Shown here in pieces: positions 44,621 through 53,490 of a stretch of 64,000 nt of DNA; position 1 is the stretch's first letter, and every line of letters begins with the position of its first letter. Source of the stretch: Paenibacillus terrae (GTDB lineage: Bacteria; Bacillota; Bacilli; Paenibacillales; Paenibacillaceae); NCBI RefSeq assembly GCF_000943545.1, contig NZ_JTHP01000013.1, positions 1 to 64,000 of the forward strand, written 5' to 3'. A program made the position numbers and the translations under genes. The notes under the pieces were generated by a model. The model was not told the DNA's origin. It saw only the letters and a program-made list of their open reading frames with translations, and did no database searches.

Positions 44621-45217
44621 TCATAACCCTTTGATGAAAATGGACAACAAGTGCTGAACATACTGAGGTAGATCATAATTCCCTTCATGAACACACCAAT
44701 CCATAATGGCACCTTTGAACACGACACACAGGTCCTTTGTGGTTTCTTCACAAGATCTTTCGCCCAAATGGATGAGCTGTTGCTCAACTGCCTCTTGAAC
44801 GTATTCCAACGTGATTTCCATGACTCGGTTATAGATACGATCTGTATTGAGAGAGGAATTCGTACTTGAGAAAAACAAGCGGCAAAAGTCCAATCCAAAC
44901 TCGGTAGTGTACCGGGCATACCAAACGTAAAAGGAAATAATTTTCTCAATCGGATTCTGGAACTCCGTGTACATTTTAGCGTGCTGCTCAAAATCCTCTC
45001 CAGCCATTTCATAATAGAACGATAAAAGCTGTTCTTTACTATCAAAATAATTATAGAAACTACCCGTGGAGGTTCCGGCAATTTTGCAAACTTCCCTAAT
45101 CGTAAAATTATCATAACCTTTATTTTTCATCAGTTCTAACGTAGCTTGAAAAAGCTTTTTTTTCGTGTTTAACGCTTTCAGTTCTCTGGTAGTAAGCTTC
45201 CTTGCTTGACTCTCCAT
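44621..45217 (-). CDS. TetR-family transcriptional regulator
   Basis: A 198-residue TetR. Helix-turn-helix in the first 60 residues: KKLFQATLELMKNKGYDNFT, then IREVCKIAGTSTGSFYNYFD. The remainder is the helical ligand-binding domain. Close to the family that regulates OYE genes or efflux pumps. It is followed by its own terminator and then by the 41-bp palindrome and the OYE gene, which it probably represses. Ligand unknown, likely the enone or quinone substrate. Confidence 0.92.
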   Translation of the reverse strand: MESQARKLTTRELKALNTKKKLFQATLELMKNKGYDNFTIREVCKIAGTSTGSFYNYFDSKEQLLSFYYEMAGEDFEQHAKMYTEFQNPIEKIISFYVWYARYTTEFGLDFCRLFFSSTNSSLNTDRIYNRVMEITLEYVQEAVEQQLIHLGERSCEETTKDLCVVFKGAIMDWCVHEGNYDLPQYVQHLLSIFIKGL

Positions 45218-45632
45218 AATACCCCCCCTTCTAACCTGTATACTCTATCTTCAGTATTCTATATCCAATAGTATAGCAAAATCAGTATGTATCAAACCAT
45301 ATACATGTATTCGTCATATCTCTCCCCGATTGAAAGAGCCGTGAATCCCAACATCGTATGCGCTCTCTGGCGAATAATGAATCGCTTGTTTTCGAATGAT
45401 AGGGACATTCATAAAACGGTTATAAGTATGTCCAATGTACAGTATTTTGTCCCAAAAAAGCCTTGCTTTACACGCCAATTGACATAGTGAATCGCATGCT
45501 GCTTTTATAAAGAGCACGGATAATTATAGCTCAGGCCCGGTAGCTTGAAGTATAACTTACCGGACCTTACCAATTGAAACTAATAATGTGTAATAAATAG
45601 GGTACGATTGATAACTGGATATAAAAGGGTTA

Positions 45633-46370
45633 TTACATTTCGCCTCCACCGCTCACAGGCAGGTAACTTCCTGTGAGATAAGCACTATCATCACTAGCAT
45701 AAAAAGCAATTGCTTTTGCAATATCCTCAGGATACCCAATTCGGCCAAGAGGGAGAGAGGTCGTTAGCTGGTGTTTAAACCCTTCAGGCATAGAGGTAGT
45801 CGCATCTGTTTCTACCAATCCCGGGGAGACAACATTTGCTGTAATTCCCTGGCTACCCAGCTCTTGGGCAATATATTTAACAAAACTATTTAGTGCTCCT
45901 TTTGATGTTCCGTGTGCTATAAAATTAGGTCCTGGGTGATTACTCAGACCGCTTGATATATAAATCAACTTTCCATAATTCTGTTTCTTCATATAAGGCA
46001 GTACCACCTTTGTAGAGACGAAAGCAGCCTGAAGTTCATCATTAGTTTTTTGAATAAACTCATCGAATGTCATATCTTCAAAAGATTTCTGAACAAAGCT
46101 CATACCAGCATTATGAACGAGGATATCTACGGTACAATTTTTAATGGTTTCTTCCACGAGCGTACTCATTTGTTCCATACCTCTAGCATCTGCTTGTATT
46201 GCGAATGCTTCTCCGCCATTTTCCCGGATCGATGCCACTACTTTATTAGCTTCTGTTGAATTTCTTGCATAATTCACAACTACTTTTGCTCCACGTTCAG
46301 CCAATATTTTTGCCGTAGCAGCACCGATCCCTCGACTTGCTCCTGTTACAATTGCTACTTTTCCTTGCAT
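45633..46370 (-). CDS. SDR-family oxidoreductase with altered catalytic triad
   Basis: A 245-residue classical short-chain dehydrogenase/reductase. Cofactor motif VTGASRGIGAA at residues 8-18, NAG at 88-90 (LVHNAGM), catalytic serine in LIYISSGLS. The YxxxK motif is HGTSK here, with His in place of the catalytic Tyr; the rest (ITANVVSPGLVETDA, GRIGYPEDIAKAIAF) is normal. It may be inactive in the standard reaction or belong to a subgroup with His. Divergent from a MarR gene with two palindromes in between. Confidence 0.88.
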   Translation of the reverse strand: MQGKVAIVTGASRGIGAATAKILAERGAKVVVNYARNSTEANKVVASIRENGGEAFAIQADARGMEQMSTLVEETIKNCTVDILVHNAGMSFVQKSFEDMTFDEFIQKTNDELQAAFVSTKVVLPYMKKQNYGKLIYISSGLSNHPGPNFIAHGTSKGALNSFVKYIAQELGSQGITANVVSPGLVETDATTSMPEGFKHQLTTSLPLGRIGYPEDIAKAIAFYASDDSAYLTGSYLPVSGGGEM

Positions 46371-46389
46371 GTTGTTCTCTCTCCTTTAT

Positions 46390-46407
46390 TAGTCAATATA
46401 TTGACTA
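46390..46407. promoter_or_regulatory. MarR operator 1
   Basis: TAGTCAATATATTGACTA, a perfect 18-bp palindrome 20 bp upstream of the SDR start. Typical length and AT-rich symmetry of a MarR site. Confidence 0.75.
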
Positions 46408-46427
46408 CTTTAAGCGATTTAATAATA

Positions 46428-46447
46428 TTAGTCAACATATTGATTAA
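46428..46447. promoter_or_regulatory. MarR operator 2
   Basis: TTAGTCAACATATTGATTAA, an imperfect copy of the first site 38 bp away, about 95 bp upstream of marR. The pair sits between the divergent SDR and MarR genes. Confidence 0.65.
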
Positions 46448-46541
46448 TTCTCTGGAATTAAAATATAATGAGTTAGCCAACAGATATGATCAATATATAC
46501 GAGAAGTGCTTTAGTGACTTTGACTGAGATGGAGGTTCAAT

Positions 46542-46973
46542 ATGGAAGATGTAAAAACAGAAATCACTTTAGATTTTTTAAGGATATCAAATCTTTTGAG
46601 CAAAGATGGAGCAAAGATGGTTGCAGATGTTGGACTTAATAGCATACAACAATGGGTTATTCTTAGTGCAGTCGCCAAAAAGGGGGATATCTCCATTGGT
46701 GAACTAAAAGAAGAAACACTCGTAACGAAACAAAATATGACAGGTATGATCAATCGTATGCAACAATCTAATCTGGTTGCTCTATTCCAAGACCCACAAG
46801 ATAGAAGGCGAACCCTTGTGAAATTAACGGATGAAGGACAACGCGTTTATGAGCAATTGAATACTTCACGAATTAATTTTAATAACCAAACTTATCATAT
46901 TTACAATGATCATGAAATTACTGTGTTAGGAGATTTACTTCATCGGATGGTTGAGCATTTAAAAGAGTACTGA
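46542..46973 (+). CDS. MarR-family regulator, 143 aa
   Basis: Winged-helix regulator: helix-turn-helix in DISIGELKEETLVTKQNMTG, then MINRMQQSNLVALFQD and the wing PQDRRRTLVKLTDEGQRV. Contains no cysteine, unlike the two other MarR proteins here, so it should sense a ligand rather than thiol oxidation. Divergent from the SDR at 45633 and probably represses both through the two palindromes. Confidence 0.92.
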   Translation: MEDVKTEITLDFLRISNLLSKDGAKMVADVGLNSIQQWVILSAVAKKGDISIGELKEETLVTKQNMTGMINRMQQSNLVALFQDPQDRRRTLVKLTDEGQRVYEQLNTSRINFNNQTYHIYNDHEITVLGDLLHRMVEHLKEY

Positions 46974-47850
46974 TCTATTATTTGGTTCACCTGAATAAAA
47001 AGTTTATTTTTTGAACTAGCACTTGTCTTCAATTCAAGGAACTCATATTCATAATAGAAGCTAACGTCAAAAAAGCCTTGAACGTACACATCAATTTACC
47101 ATAGCGTCCGCCAGACGATCACAGTGTTTTAAAAAAGGAAATCCACTCCTTGTGAGATCCCAATCATAATCCTCTCGAACATGGCGATTCTTCTTACTCG
47201 GGATGACTGGAATCGCCTGTTTTTTAAAAAAAAGATCCTGGTTGGAATTACCCTATAATTTATACACTTCATTGTTGATATGCTTTGCTTTATCAAAAAT
47301 TTGATTCAAGACAATATTGCTATTACCGTTAGTCGCATAGTGGATAGCGATTAGCTTTGCAATTGTTGGTAGAAGCTCTCCAATATTCTTCCAAACAATT
47401 CTTTATAGCTAATAGTTGTTTTAAGTGCAATACCTGTTGGAGGAATATTATTCTTTATAGATTTCCTCAAAAAATTTTCACCGCCTACCAGATTACTAAG
47501 TCTCTATTACTTAAAATGCCGATTGGTAATTCCATTTGTCAATTTTCTATACTGATCCAGGATTCTAACAAATTTGTTTTCTTCGTCAACGTTTATCAAA
47601 CTATAAGCATATTTATATATTCCGAAATAACATTATCTTTTTCAATTTGCATACTTACTTCAATTATCTTATTTCCCTTTAAGCAATTTCAAAGAATGTC
47701 TCGGGATACTTTATTTATTACATCATCGATTTTTAAATCGGCAGAACCATTCATCGTACGGCAAAAACGGCTACTTTTATCATTTTTTTGCCAATAGGGT
47801 ATTGCATTTACCTTACAGTAAACAAATTGACAAAATGAAAAAACAATGTT
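46974..47850. other. Gap with coding debris
   Basis: About 880 bases. On the minus strand between 47340 and 47640 short coherent peptides are readable in shifted frames (for example NVDEENKFVRILDQYRKLTN and GIALKTTISYKELFGRILES), which look like a decayed gene. The 146-codon plus-strand open frame over the same stretch (47357-47797) has poor coding character. No family recognised. Confidence 0.35.
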
Positions 47851-47881
47851 AAATTAAATGCATGATTCATGCATTTAATTT
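47851..47881. promoter_or_regulatory. ATGCAT-type operator A
   Basis: AAATTAAATGCATGA-T-TCATGCATTTAATTT, a perfect 15-1-15 palindrome 24 bp before the SDR start. Best example of a motif repeated at 52106, 59628 and 61738. Confidence 0.8.
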
Positions 47882-47904
47882 TATTATGAAGAGGTGTACC
47901 AGAT

Positions 47905-48648
47905 ATGTCTTATATCACAGATAAGGTAATAATCGTTACAGGAGCTTCAAGCGGAATTGGCAAGGCAACTGCCATTCACCTAGCGAAGAATGGCGCATCC
48001 GTCGTGCTGGCATCAATTGATGGAGATGGACTAAAGATTGTAGCAGAACGTATTCAAAATGAAGGTGGCACAGCCATTTATAAAAAAACAGATGTCACGG
48101 TTAAGGAAGAAGTTCATGCTCTAATGGATGTCACACTGAATAAATTCGGGCGAGTGGATACATTGATCAATTGTGCCGGTATGATGCTATTCTCTATGTG
48201 GGATAATGCAAAAGTTGATGAGTGGGAAAAAATGATCGACTTGAACCTAAAAGGTACACTATACGGTATTGCTGCAGTTCTGCCGCACATGAAAGAACAA
48301 GGGAAAGGCCAGATCATCAATGTTGGCTCCATTGCTGGACACGCTGTTGGCGAAGGCCATGGCGTATACAGCTCCACAAAATACGCAGTAAAAGCTATAA
48401 CAGAAAGCCTGCGTAAAGAAATGTCCGTCAAATACGGTATTCAAGCATCCTTGGTATCTCCTGGTGTCATTGCGACAAACTGGCAAGATAGTGTAACGGA
48501 TGAAGACGTGAAAGGCGTTCTGGACAATCTGAAGGAAGTAGCCATCGACGTAGAACATGTTGCGAGAACCATCGCATTCGTTGTCGACCAGCCTTCTGAT
48601 GTGCTGATTAATGATGTTATTGTTTCACCGACACGTCAAGAGTGGTAA
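47905..48648 (+). CDS. SDR-family oxidoreductase (NADP-type)
   Basis: A 247-residue classical SDR with all motifs: VTGASSGIGKATA near residue 11, NCAG in LINCAGMMLF, catalytic SIAG and YSSTK (VYSSTKYAVKAI). The opening SYITDKVIIVTGASSG and the tail LINDVIVSPTRQEW are shared with the copy at 58822 and with remnants at 50283 and 56891. GAGG precedes the ATG. Controlled by the palindrome at 47851. Likely reduces carbonyls or quinone-derived compounds. Confidence 0.92.
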   Translation: MSYITDKVIIVTGASSGIGKATAIHLAKNGASVVLASIDGDGLKIVAERIQNEGGTAIYKKTDVTVKEEVHALMDVTLNKFGRVDTLINCAGMMLFSMWDNAKVDEWEKMIDLNLKGTLYGIAAVLPHMKEQGKGQIINVGSIAGHAVGEGHGVYSSTKYAVKAITESLRKEMSVKYGIQASLVSPGVIATNWQDSVTDEDVKGVLDNLKEVAIDVEHVARTIAFVVDQPSDVLINDVIVSPTRQEW

Positions 48649-48699
48649 TGCAAAAAAAACTAACTGAAAATGAATTTGCCCTTGTCAAGTAGACAGTTA

Positions 48700-49330
48700 C
48701 AAGAAAGACCCTAAGCAGCCTTAGTTCGGTTCTCGACCGGACTAAGGTTATTTAATTTTTGCTGGAATCTGTGGTGGTTATAAAAGTGTATGTAGCGCTG
48801 AACTTTCCCACGAGTTGCTTCTGGCTGGTGCAACGCAGGAGCCAAAGGAATTGCTCTTGAAAATGGCTAAAGAAATTTCCATAACAGCGTTTTAGTGACC
48901 AACTCCATTTCGTTACATACTAAACCGAATGCCATGACGCGAAGTAACTGGTAATACGACCTCAACGTATACTGAAAGCCGTGTCCACTGTGTCAGGAGG
49001 ATTCCACGCCTCATTCGTTTTTTGAACTCTTTCTTCATCGTATCGAGCACAAGACAAAGGTTCATACGAGCACCGAATGTAGTCAACCACTTCGTTCACT
49101 GTACAGATCATAGATCGTAGAGAGGTAAAAGAAACTTTCCCCCAAAAGTAAATAGGTGATGTCCGTCCCCCATTTCTCCAATTGAACGCGTTGTTGAAAT
49201 TCGCGGTTCAGGACGTTGTCTGAGATAGCACAAACTTTCTTCGTACAGGATTTGTGTCGACAATCCTGGTTGCCAGATGATTTACCATCCGTTCACACAA
49301 CCAAATGTGTGGTGACTAACATTCTCTCTT
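48700..49330 (-). pseudogene. IS3-family transposase remnant
   Basis: Degraded OrfB (DDE integrase core) readable in several frames: NVLNREFQQ, then KWGTDITYLLLGESFFYLST, IYDLYS, and at the end KVQRYIHFYNHHRFQQKLNN then LSPVENRTKAA and a stop. These match the IS150/IS3 catalytic domain, including the aspartate in TDITY and the C-terminal YIHFYN...LSP motif. Multiple frameshifts and a partly lost central region; inactive. Confidence 0.75.
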
Positions 49331-49362
49331 ATTGAGTTCCTAATACTACAAATTATTAATAG

Positions 49363-49395
49363 TAAGATCCTGGAATTACTCAATCCAGGATCTTA
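49363..49395. terminator. Hairpin, probable terminator
   Basis: Perfect 12-bp arms TAAGATCCTGGA/TCCAGGATCTTA around a nine-base loop. Downstream of the leftward SRPBCC gene. Confidence 0.65.
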
Positions 49396-49622
49396 AACTA
49401 TTGTTCATATAATTCAGCTGTTTTCTGTTTTGATTGCTTGATGTCAGATATGAGAAATCTTTTTTATAAAATTATCTTGCTCCACGCTTTAACTAGCTAC
49501 TGGTTCCCAATAACGTCATTTATCATGACAATAAGGACAATCTTCGCGTCCAATCCTTTATAAGCTAAGCCAATGGATTCCGTGTATAATTTTTTTTATT
49601 GACCTAGTACTGTTCAAGGTTC

Positions 49623-50039
49623 TTAATTCGCAAATGCTTGTCCCAATGCTTTTAATCCATTTTCGTACATTTCAAGGAATAGATTCTCAGCTTCTTCGTC
49701 ACTGATACCTACAGGTGTGAAGCTGCCAGACCACTCAACCAATGATGATTTGCCGATAGCACTCTCGTGTACTTGGATAGTAGCTTGATAATCGGTGACT
49801 GGGAATGATGACTTCAATATCGAATACGTGTAGAAACGTTCCTTGTCATTAAATACTTCGAGGCGCTCTACAATCGTCACCCCATCAACATCAGTCAGAT
49901 GACGTATGCGTCCACCTTCGCTTAGCTCACTGCTAGATATAGAAGGTAACCAACCAGGAAGTGAATGAAACCCCCCGATCAATTGCCATACTTGATCAGC
50001 TGAGACAGGAATTTTTATTGTTGTTGAAGCATGTGCCAT
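49623..50039 (-). CDS. SRPBCC (START/polyketide-cyclase-like) protein
   Basis: About 138 residues from ATG 50039 (MAHASTTIKIPVSADQVWQL), nine bases after AAAGGAG. Typical Bet v1-like opening with IPVSADQVWQLIGGFHSLPG and W-x-GSF near the end (VEWSGSFTP). Such proteins bind hydrophobic ligands, here perhaps a substrate of the neighbouring reductases. It is the last gene of the leftward unit beginning with the OYE at 51034. Confidence 0.85.
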   Translation of the reverse strand: MAHASTTIKIPVSADQVWQLIGGFHSLPGWLPSISSSELSEGGRIRHLTDVDGVTIVERLEVFNDKERFYTYSILKSSFPVTDYQATIQVHESAIGKSSLVEWSGSFTPVGISDEEAENLFLEMYENGLKALGQAFAN

Positions 50040-50214
50040 AAGAAGTACTCCTTTCAATTTTATTTAGTGTGTACTTTTACGTTTGTAGCCAAATAACAGA
50101 TAGATTAGCTAGTGAAACGCGTAAGGAAACTATCTTGATGATTGATCTAATGATGTTTTACTCTTTTTTACAAACCAAAACTTTATCTATATATATAACA
50201 CTTTCGTTCATGTG

Positions 50215-50250
50215 GAAGGTCATCTTGTTTGTACAAACAAGATGACCTTC
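50215..50250 (-). terminator. 36-bp perfect palindrome, terminator
   Basis: GAAGGTCATCTTGTTTGT followed directly by its reverse complement, with no loop base. Lies downstream of the SDR remnant and upstream of the SRPBCC gene. Can form a very strong hairpin. Confidence 0.65.
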
Positions 50251-50282
50251 TATCTGAGTTATGGTCAAATTGGATTATCTCA

Positions 50283-50574
50283 TTACCACTCTTGGCGTGT
50301 CGGTGAGACAATAACATCATTAATCAGTACATCAGAAGGCTGGTCGACAACGAATGCGATGGTTCTCGCACATGCTCTACGTTGATGGCTACTTCCTTCA
50401 GATTGTCCAGAACGCCTTTCACGTCTTCATCCGTTACACTATCTTGCCAGTTTGTCGCAATGACACCAGATTCAATACCATCTACAATTTTCTGAAGCTT
50501 GTCATCGCTGCTGCTTCTCCAATACCACTTGATGCACCTATCAAAACTACAACTTTATTTTCAATGTAAGACAT
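50283..50574 (-). pseudogene. SDR gene with large internal deletion
   Basis: The first 22 codons read MSYIENKVVVLIGASSGIGE and the last 60 codons match the C-terminus of the SDR at 47905, with about 140 codons missing between them. Over about 185 bases (compare 48466-48651) I count six differences including one deleted base, so the 3' part is a recent copy or conversion of that gene, while the 5' part is diverged. Non-functional. Confidence 0.85.
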
Positions 50575-50622
50575 ATTGATAAATCTTCTTTATATTATCG
50601 TTATCCTTACTGAGGAACTGTA

Positions 50623-50994
50623 TTAACCATGTAAGTGGAATAGTTTACCGATCACTTTCCATTCTCCATCTACCTTTAGTAGCTGATGATAGTCCGTATA
50701 GGACTCTCCATATGCATCATTTTCCAGACTGATACGTGCCGAAGCGATGGTGCCCTCTACATCCAGCACATCGATTCTCGATTTCATATTCGGTGCGGCA
50801 CCTGCTTCGTCCACGAAATCCCACAAGTTTTGAATGGAACCTCCAAGGAAACCATTTGAATTATAGCCGTACATCGTCGCATCTTTATGGAAAACTGGTT
50901 GCATAATTTCCTTCTTACCAGCAATCAACCCATCCACATACTTACTAATCACTTCAACAATTGCTTCATAATCCTCGATTGGTGTTTTACTCAT
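50623..50994 (-). CDS. SnoaL/NTF2-like protein
   Basis: About 123 residues. Start at ATG 50994 (MSKTPIEDYEAIVEVISKYV), ten bases after AAGGAGG; a GTG six bases upstream is closer to the site and also possible. Cone-shaped NTF2 fold features: the opening helix, FHKDATMYGYNS, and late YTDYHQLLKVDGEWKVIGKL. Many such proteins are isomerases or carrier proteins; here it lies 33 bp after an OYE gene in the same unit. Confidence 0.85.
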   Translation of the reverse strand: MSKTPIEDYEAIVEVISKYVDGLIAGKKEIMQPVFHKDATMYGYNSNGFLGGSIQNLWDFVDEAGAAPNMKSRIDVLDVEGTIASARISLENDAYGESYTDYHQLLKVDGEWKVIGKLFHLHG

Positions 50995-51033
50995 TTTCAC
51001 TATTCCTCCTTATAGGTAGTAATTCCTTTTTAC

Positions 51034-52062
51034 TTAGCGACGGAAACCATCTTCATATTGTTTTGGAACATCAGCCTCTTTACGCAATTGCTTAGATGCT
51101 TCCAAAGCCCAGTAAGGGTTTCGAAGCATGCCGCGACCTACCGCGATTAAGTCTGCTTCCTCATTTCCGATGATGCCATTTGCCAAAACTGCATCATCCA
51201 GTCTTCCTACAGCAATAACCGGCACATCCAATGCTTCTTTAATCTTTCTAGCTAATGGTGCTTGATAGGCAGCATGTGTACCCGGTCTACCCCAAGCGGC
51301 GATTTGCCCTTCTCCGCCGGAAGAGATATCGAACATGTCTACACCTGCATCTTGATATTCTTTAGCGAACTTGATGCTCCCGTCGATGTCATAACCGCCC
51401 TCTACATATTCTTTTGCAGCGATACGCATCAACAATGGCATACCCGTGGGAATCTCTTCTTTTGCTACTTGAATGATCTCCCGGCCGAATTTCGTCAAAT
51501 CTTTTCCATACTCATCATCACGTTTGTTTGTAAGTGGAGAATGGAATTGGTGAATCAAGTAACCGTGCGCACCATGAATTTCGATTGTATCAAAACCAGC
51601 TTTTACTGCTCGTCTTACAGCAAGACGGAATTTTTCAACCATACCCTTTACTTCTTTCGTTGTCAGCGAGCGGGGGGTTTTGGAATTCTCATCGAATGGA
51701 ATCGCAGATGGCGCAACTGGGACTTCTGCATCCTGTGCTTTACGTCCGGCATGAGCGATTTGGATACCTACTTTTGCGCCTTGTGCATGAATCGCGTCAA
51801 CGATTTTCTTTAGTGCTGGAATCTGGTCATCAGACCACAAACCTAAGTCGTAATCCGAAATTCTTCCATCCGGCTCTACGTCTGTCATTTCAATCATGAT
51901 AAAGCCTGCACCACCAACAGCACGGCTTACATAGTGGAGATAATGCCAGTCTGTTGCGATACCGTCTTTCTTATCGACAGAGTACATGCACATCGGAGAC
52001 ATCATAATCCGATTCTTCAGCTCCAACCCCTTAATTTCAAAAGTACTAAATAGATCTCGCAT
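51034..52062 (-). CDS. namA: YqjM-type Old Yellow Enzyme (NADPH dehydrogenase NamA)
   Basis: 342 residues from ATG 52062 (MRDLFSTFEI), close to the 338 of Bacillus subtilis YqjM. SPMCMYS at 22-28 puts the cysteine at residue 26, the redox-tuning Cys26 of YqjM; substrate histidines lie in TIEIHGAHGYLIHQF, and the FMN phosphate site is VIAVGRLDD and LIAVGRGMLRNPYW. Reduces enones, nitro-aromatics and quinones with NADPH. First gene of the unit OYE-SnoaL-(SDR remnant)-SRPBCC, behind ATGCAT operator B. Confidence 0.95.
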   Translation of the reverse strand: MRDLFSTFEIKGLELKNRIMMSPMCMYSVDKKDGIATDWHYLHYVSRAVGGAGFIMIEMTDVEPDGRISDYDLGLWSDDQIPALKKIVDAIHAQGAKVGIQIAHAGRKAQDAEVPVAPSAIPFDENSKTPRSLTTKEVKGMVEKFRLAVRRAVKAGFDTIEIHGAHGYLIHQFHSPLTNKRDDEYGKDLTKFGREIIQVAKEEIPTGMPLLMRIAAKEYVEGGYDIDGSIKFAKEYQDAGVDMFDISSGGEGQIAAWGRPGTHAAYQAPLARKIKEALDVPVIAVGRLDDAVLANGIIGNEEADLIAVGRGMLRNPYWALEASKQLRKEADVPKQYEDGFRR

Positions 52063-52105
52063 GTGAACATCCTTTCCCTTTAATAACATTCATGAGCATG
52101 CATCT

Positions 52106-52140
52106 ATTAATTTAATGCATAACACATGCATATAATTTAA
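52106..52140. promoter_or_regulatory. ATGCAT-type operator B
   Basis: ATTAATTTAATGCAT-AACAC-ATGCATATAATTTAA, an imperfect inverted repeat (11 of 15 positions) with two exact ATGCAT cores, 44 bp before the YqjM-type OYE. Same flanking AT pattern as sites A and D. Confidence 0.65.
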
Positions 52141-52209
52141 CTCTAAATCTCACAAAAGTCAAATCAAAGAGCCCAAAGAAAATATAAGCTCTTTGAAAGG
52201 CCATGTTGC

Positions 52210-52647
52210 TTAAAGTTCGTTTATTAATTTTTTCACTGTTGCATCAAAATTATGCGCTTTTAAATATTTTTGTAAAATCTCATGGAAAGCATGAAGACTT
52301 TTTCGAAGTTTATTCTCTCCCAGTTCTGTCAGCCTGGTATAGCTACCCCTCCGATCATCTGAACAAGTATGCTTCTCAAGAGCACCACAGCTTTTCGCCT
52401 CCATATTTCCCACCAGTCTAGAGAGTGCACTTTGGCTTAATCCTATTCTTTCTTGTAACTGTTGTAACCTAAGTTTTTTTTCAGGTGCCTTAGAAAGATA
52501 ATAAAGGACGTAGAACTCTTTAATCGATAAACTAAATTGAGCCTGTAATATACTTTCCAATTCCTTCTTGATGTTATTTTGTATGATGTCCATAGATAAC
52601 CACTGATCCATGAACTCATTTGTATTCTTCATAATATAACTTCCCAC
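52210..52647 (-). CDS. MarR-family regulator with wing cysteine pair (paralogue 1)
   Basis: A 145-residue MarR. Helix-turn-helix LRLQQLQERIGLSQSALSRL, then VGNMEAKSCGALEKHTCSDD and RRG of the wing. Two cysteines (SCGALEKHTC) flank the wing base and are conserved in the paralogue at 60715 (NCGALQRHIC). It lies directly upstream of the YqjM-type OYE on the same strand. It probably represses through the ATGCAT operators and could respond to oxidation or alkylation of the cysteines, as other MarR/DUF24 quinone sensors do. Confidence 0.9.
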   Translation of the reverse strand: MGSYIMKNTNEFMDQWLSMDIIQNNIKKELESILQAQFSLSIKEFYVLYYLSKAPEKKLRLQQLQERIGLSQSALSRLVGNMEAKSCGALEKHTCSDDRRGSYTRLTELGENKLRKSLHAFHEILQKYLKAHNFDATVKKLINEL

Positions 52648-53050
52648 CCGTCCTTCATGTAATTAATTATTTTTTTTAGTATAAGGCAACCTGACTCTTT
52701 ACTCAAATAACTTAAATGTCTGCTGTAAGCATATTATTTGATGCATTCGTATTTACCTAGCAAGCATATTGGAATCTCATGAAGGGAAACCTAGTTTGAA
52801 CATTCTTCATTCGTTGTTACCCTAAAATAAATAGAAACGTGGGTTCAACTTGAGTAAGAATTCATTATTGAAGTAAAACACTCTCTCCGACGAACGAGTG
52901 GTACAAGAAGCACAAGTGAACCTTTCAGTTGTCACGGTCCGTAATACACCGGCTGGGGACGAGTCAGGTAGGAGATGTCCTGTGACATGTGGTCAGCCAA
53001 TGCATCGAAAGAGGCTTGGTGAAAAGCCAAACCATTATCATGAATGCGAC
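52648..53050. other. Gap before the transposase/intron remnants
   Basis: No gene. 52880-53050 has the character of structured or mobile-element sequence and could be intron domain or IS end debris, but I cannot assign it. Confidence 0.3.
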
Positions 53051-53490
53051 TCATACACAGGCAGGTAATTCCAAGCAAAGGTCTCTCGACGTGCTGTAGG
53101 ACGCGGCTAAGCGTCTGTTTTGTGTCTTCACCAAACGCTATCCGAAGCTGGAGAAGAAGCTACCCAAGCTCTCCACGCGTCAAAAGTGAACAGACGGATG
53201 CCGATCCCATCATGCTGTCTTACCTGGCGCTACTTGGCGAGACGTTAGAAGAACTGTTGCCGGATCATGAAGGTACGGTGAGTGAGAAGCTTGGCATCGC
53301 AAAGCAAATCGTCGAGGACGAGCGACTGTTGTCCCACAAAGGCATTTTGTCGCCATTGACCCGAACTCACGCTTCGGTTGGAAGAGCAACTCGAAATCAT
53401 TTTTGGTTATAAAGAACATATCGCTATGACGGATGAAGAGATCATCACCGCTTTGGTCGTCACACCGGGCCCGCAAAGGGATAGTGTGGA
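53050..53490 (+). pseudogene. IS1182/IS4-like DDE transposase fragment
   Basis: Plus-strand frames give EELLPDHEGTVSEKLGIAKQ, IVEDERLLSHKGILSPLTRT, DPNSRFGWKSNSKSF, and after a one-base shift FGYKEHIAMTDEEIITALVV then TPG. The D-P-x-x-R-x-G...FGYK-H and ITALVVTPG blocks match IS1182-like transposases. At least two frameshifts and both ends missing. The degenerate intron-encoded protein follows directly. Confidence 0.65.

Noticed and set aside
47357-47797. 146-codon plus-strand ORF
   Set aside because: Cysteine- and phenylalanine-rich translation, no ribosome site; the minus strand of the same stretch gives more coherent, though broken, peptides.
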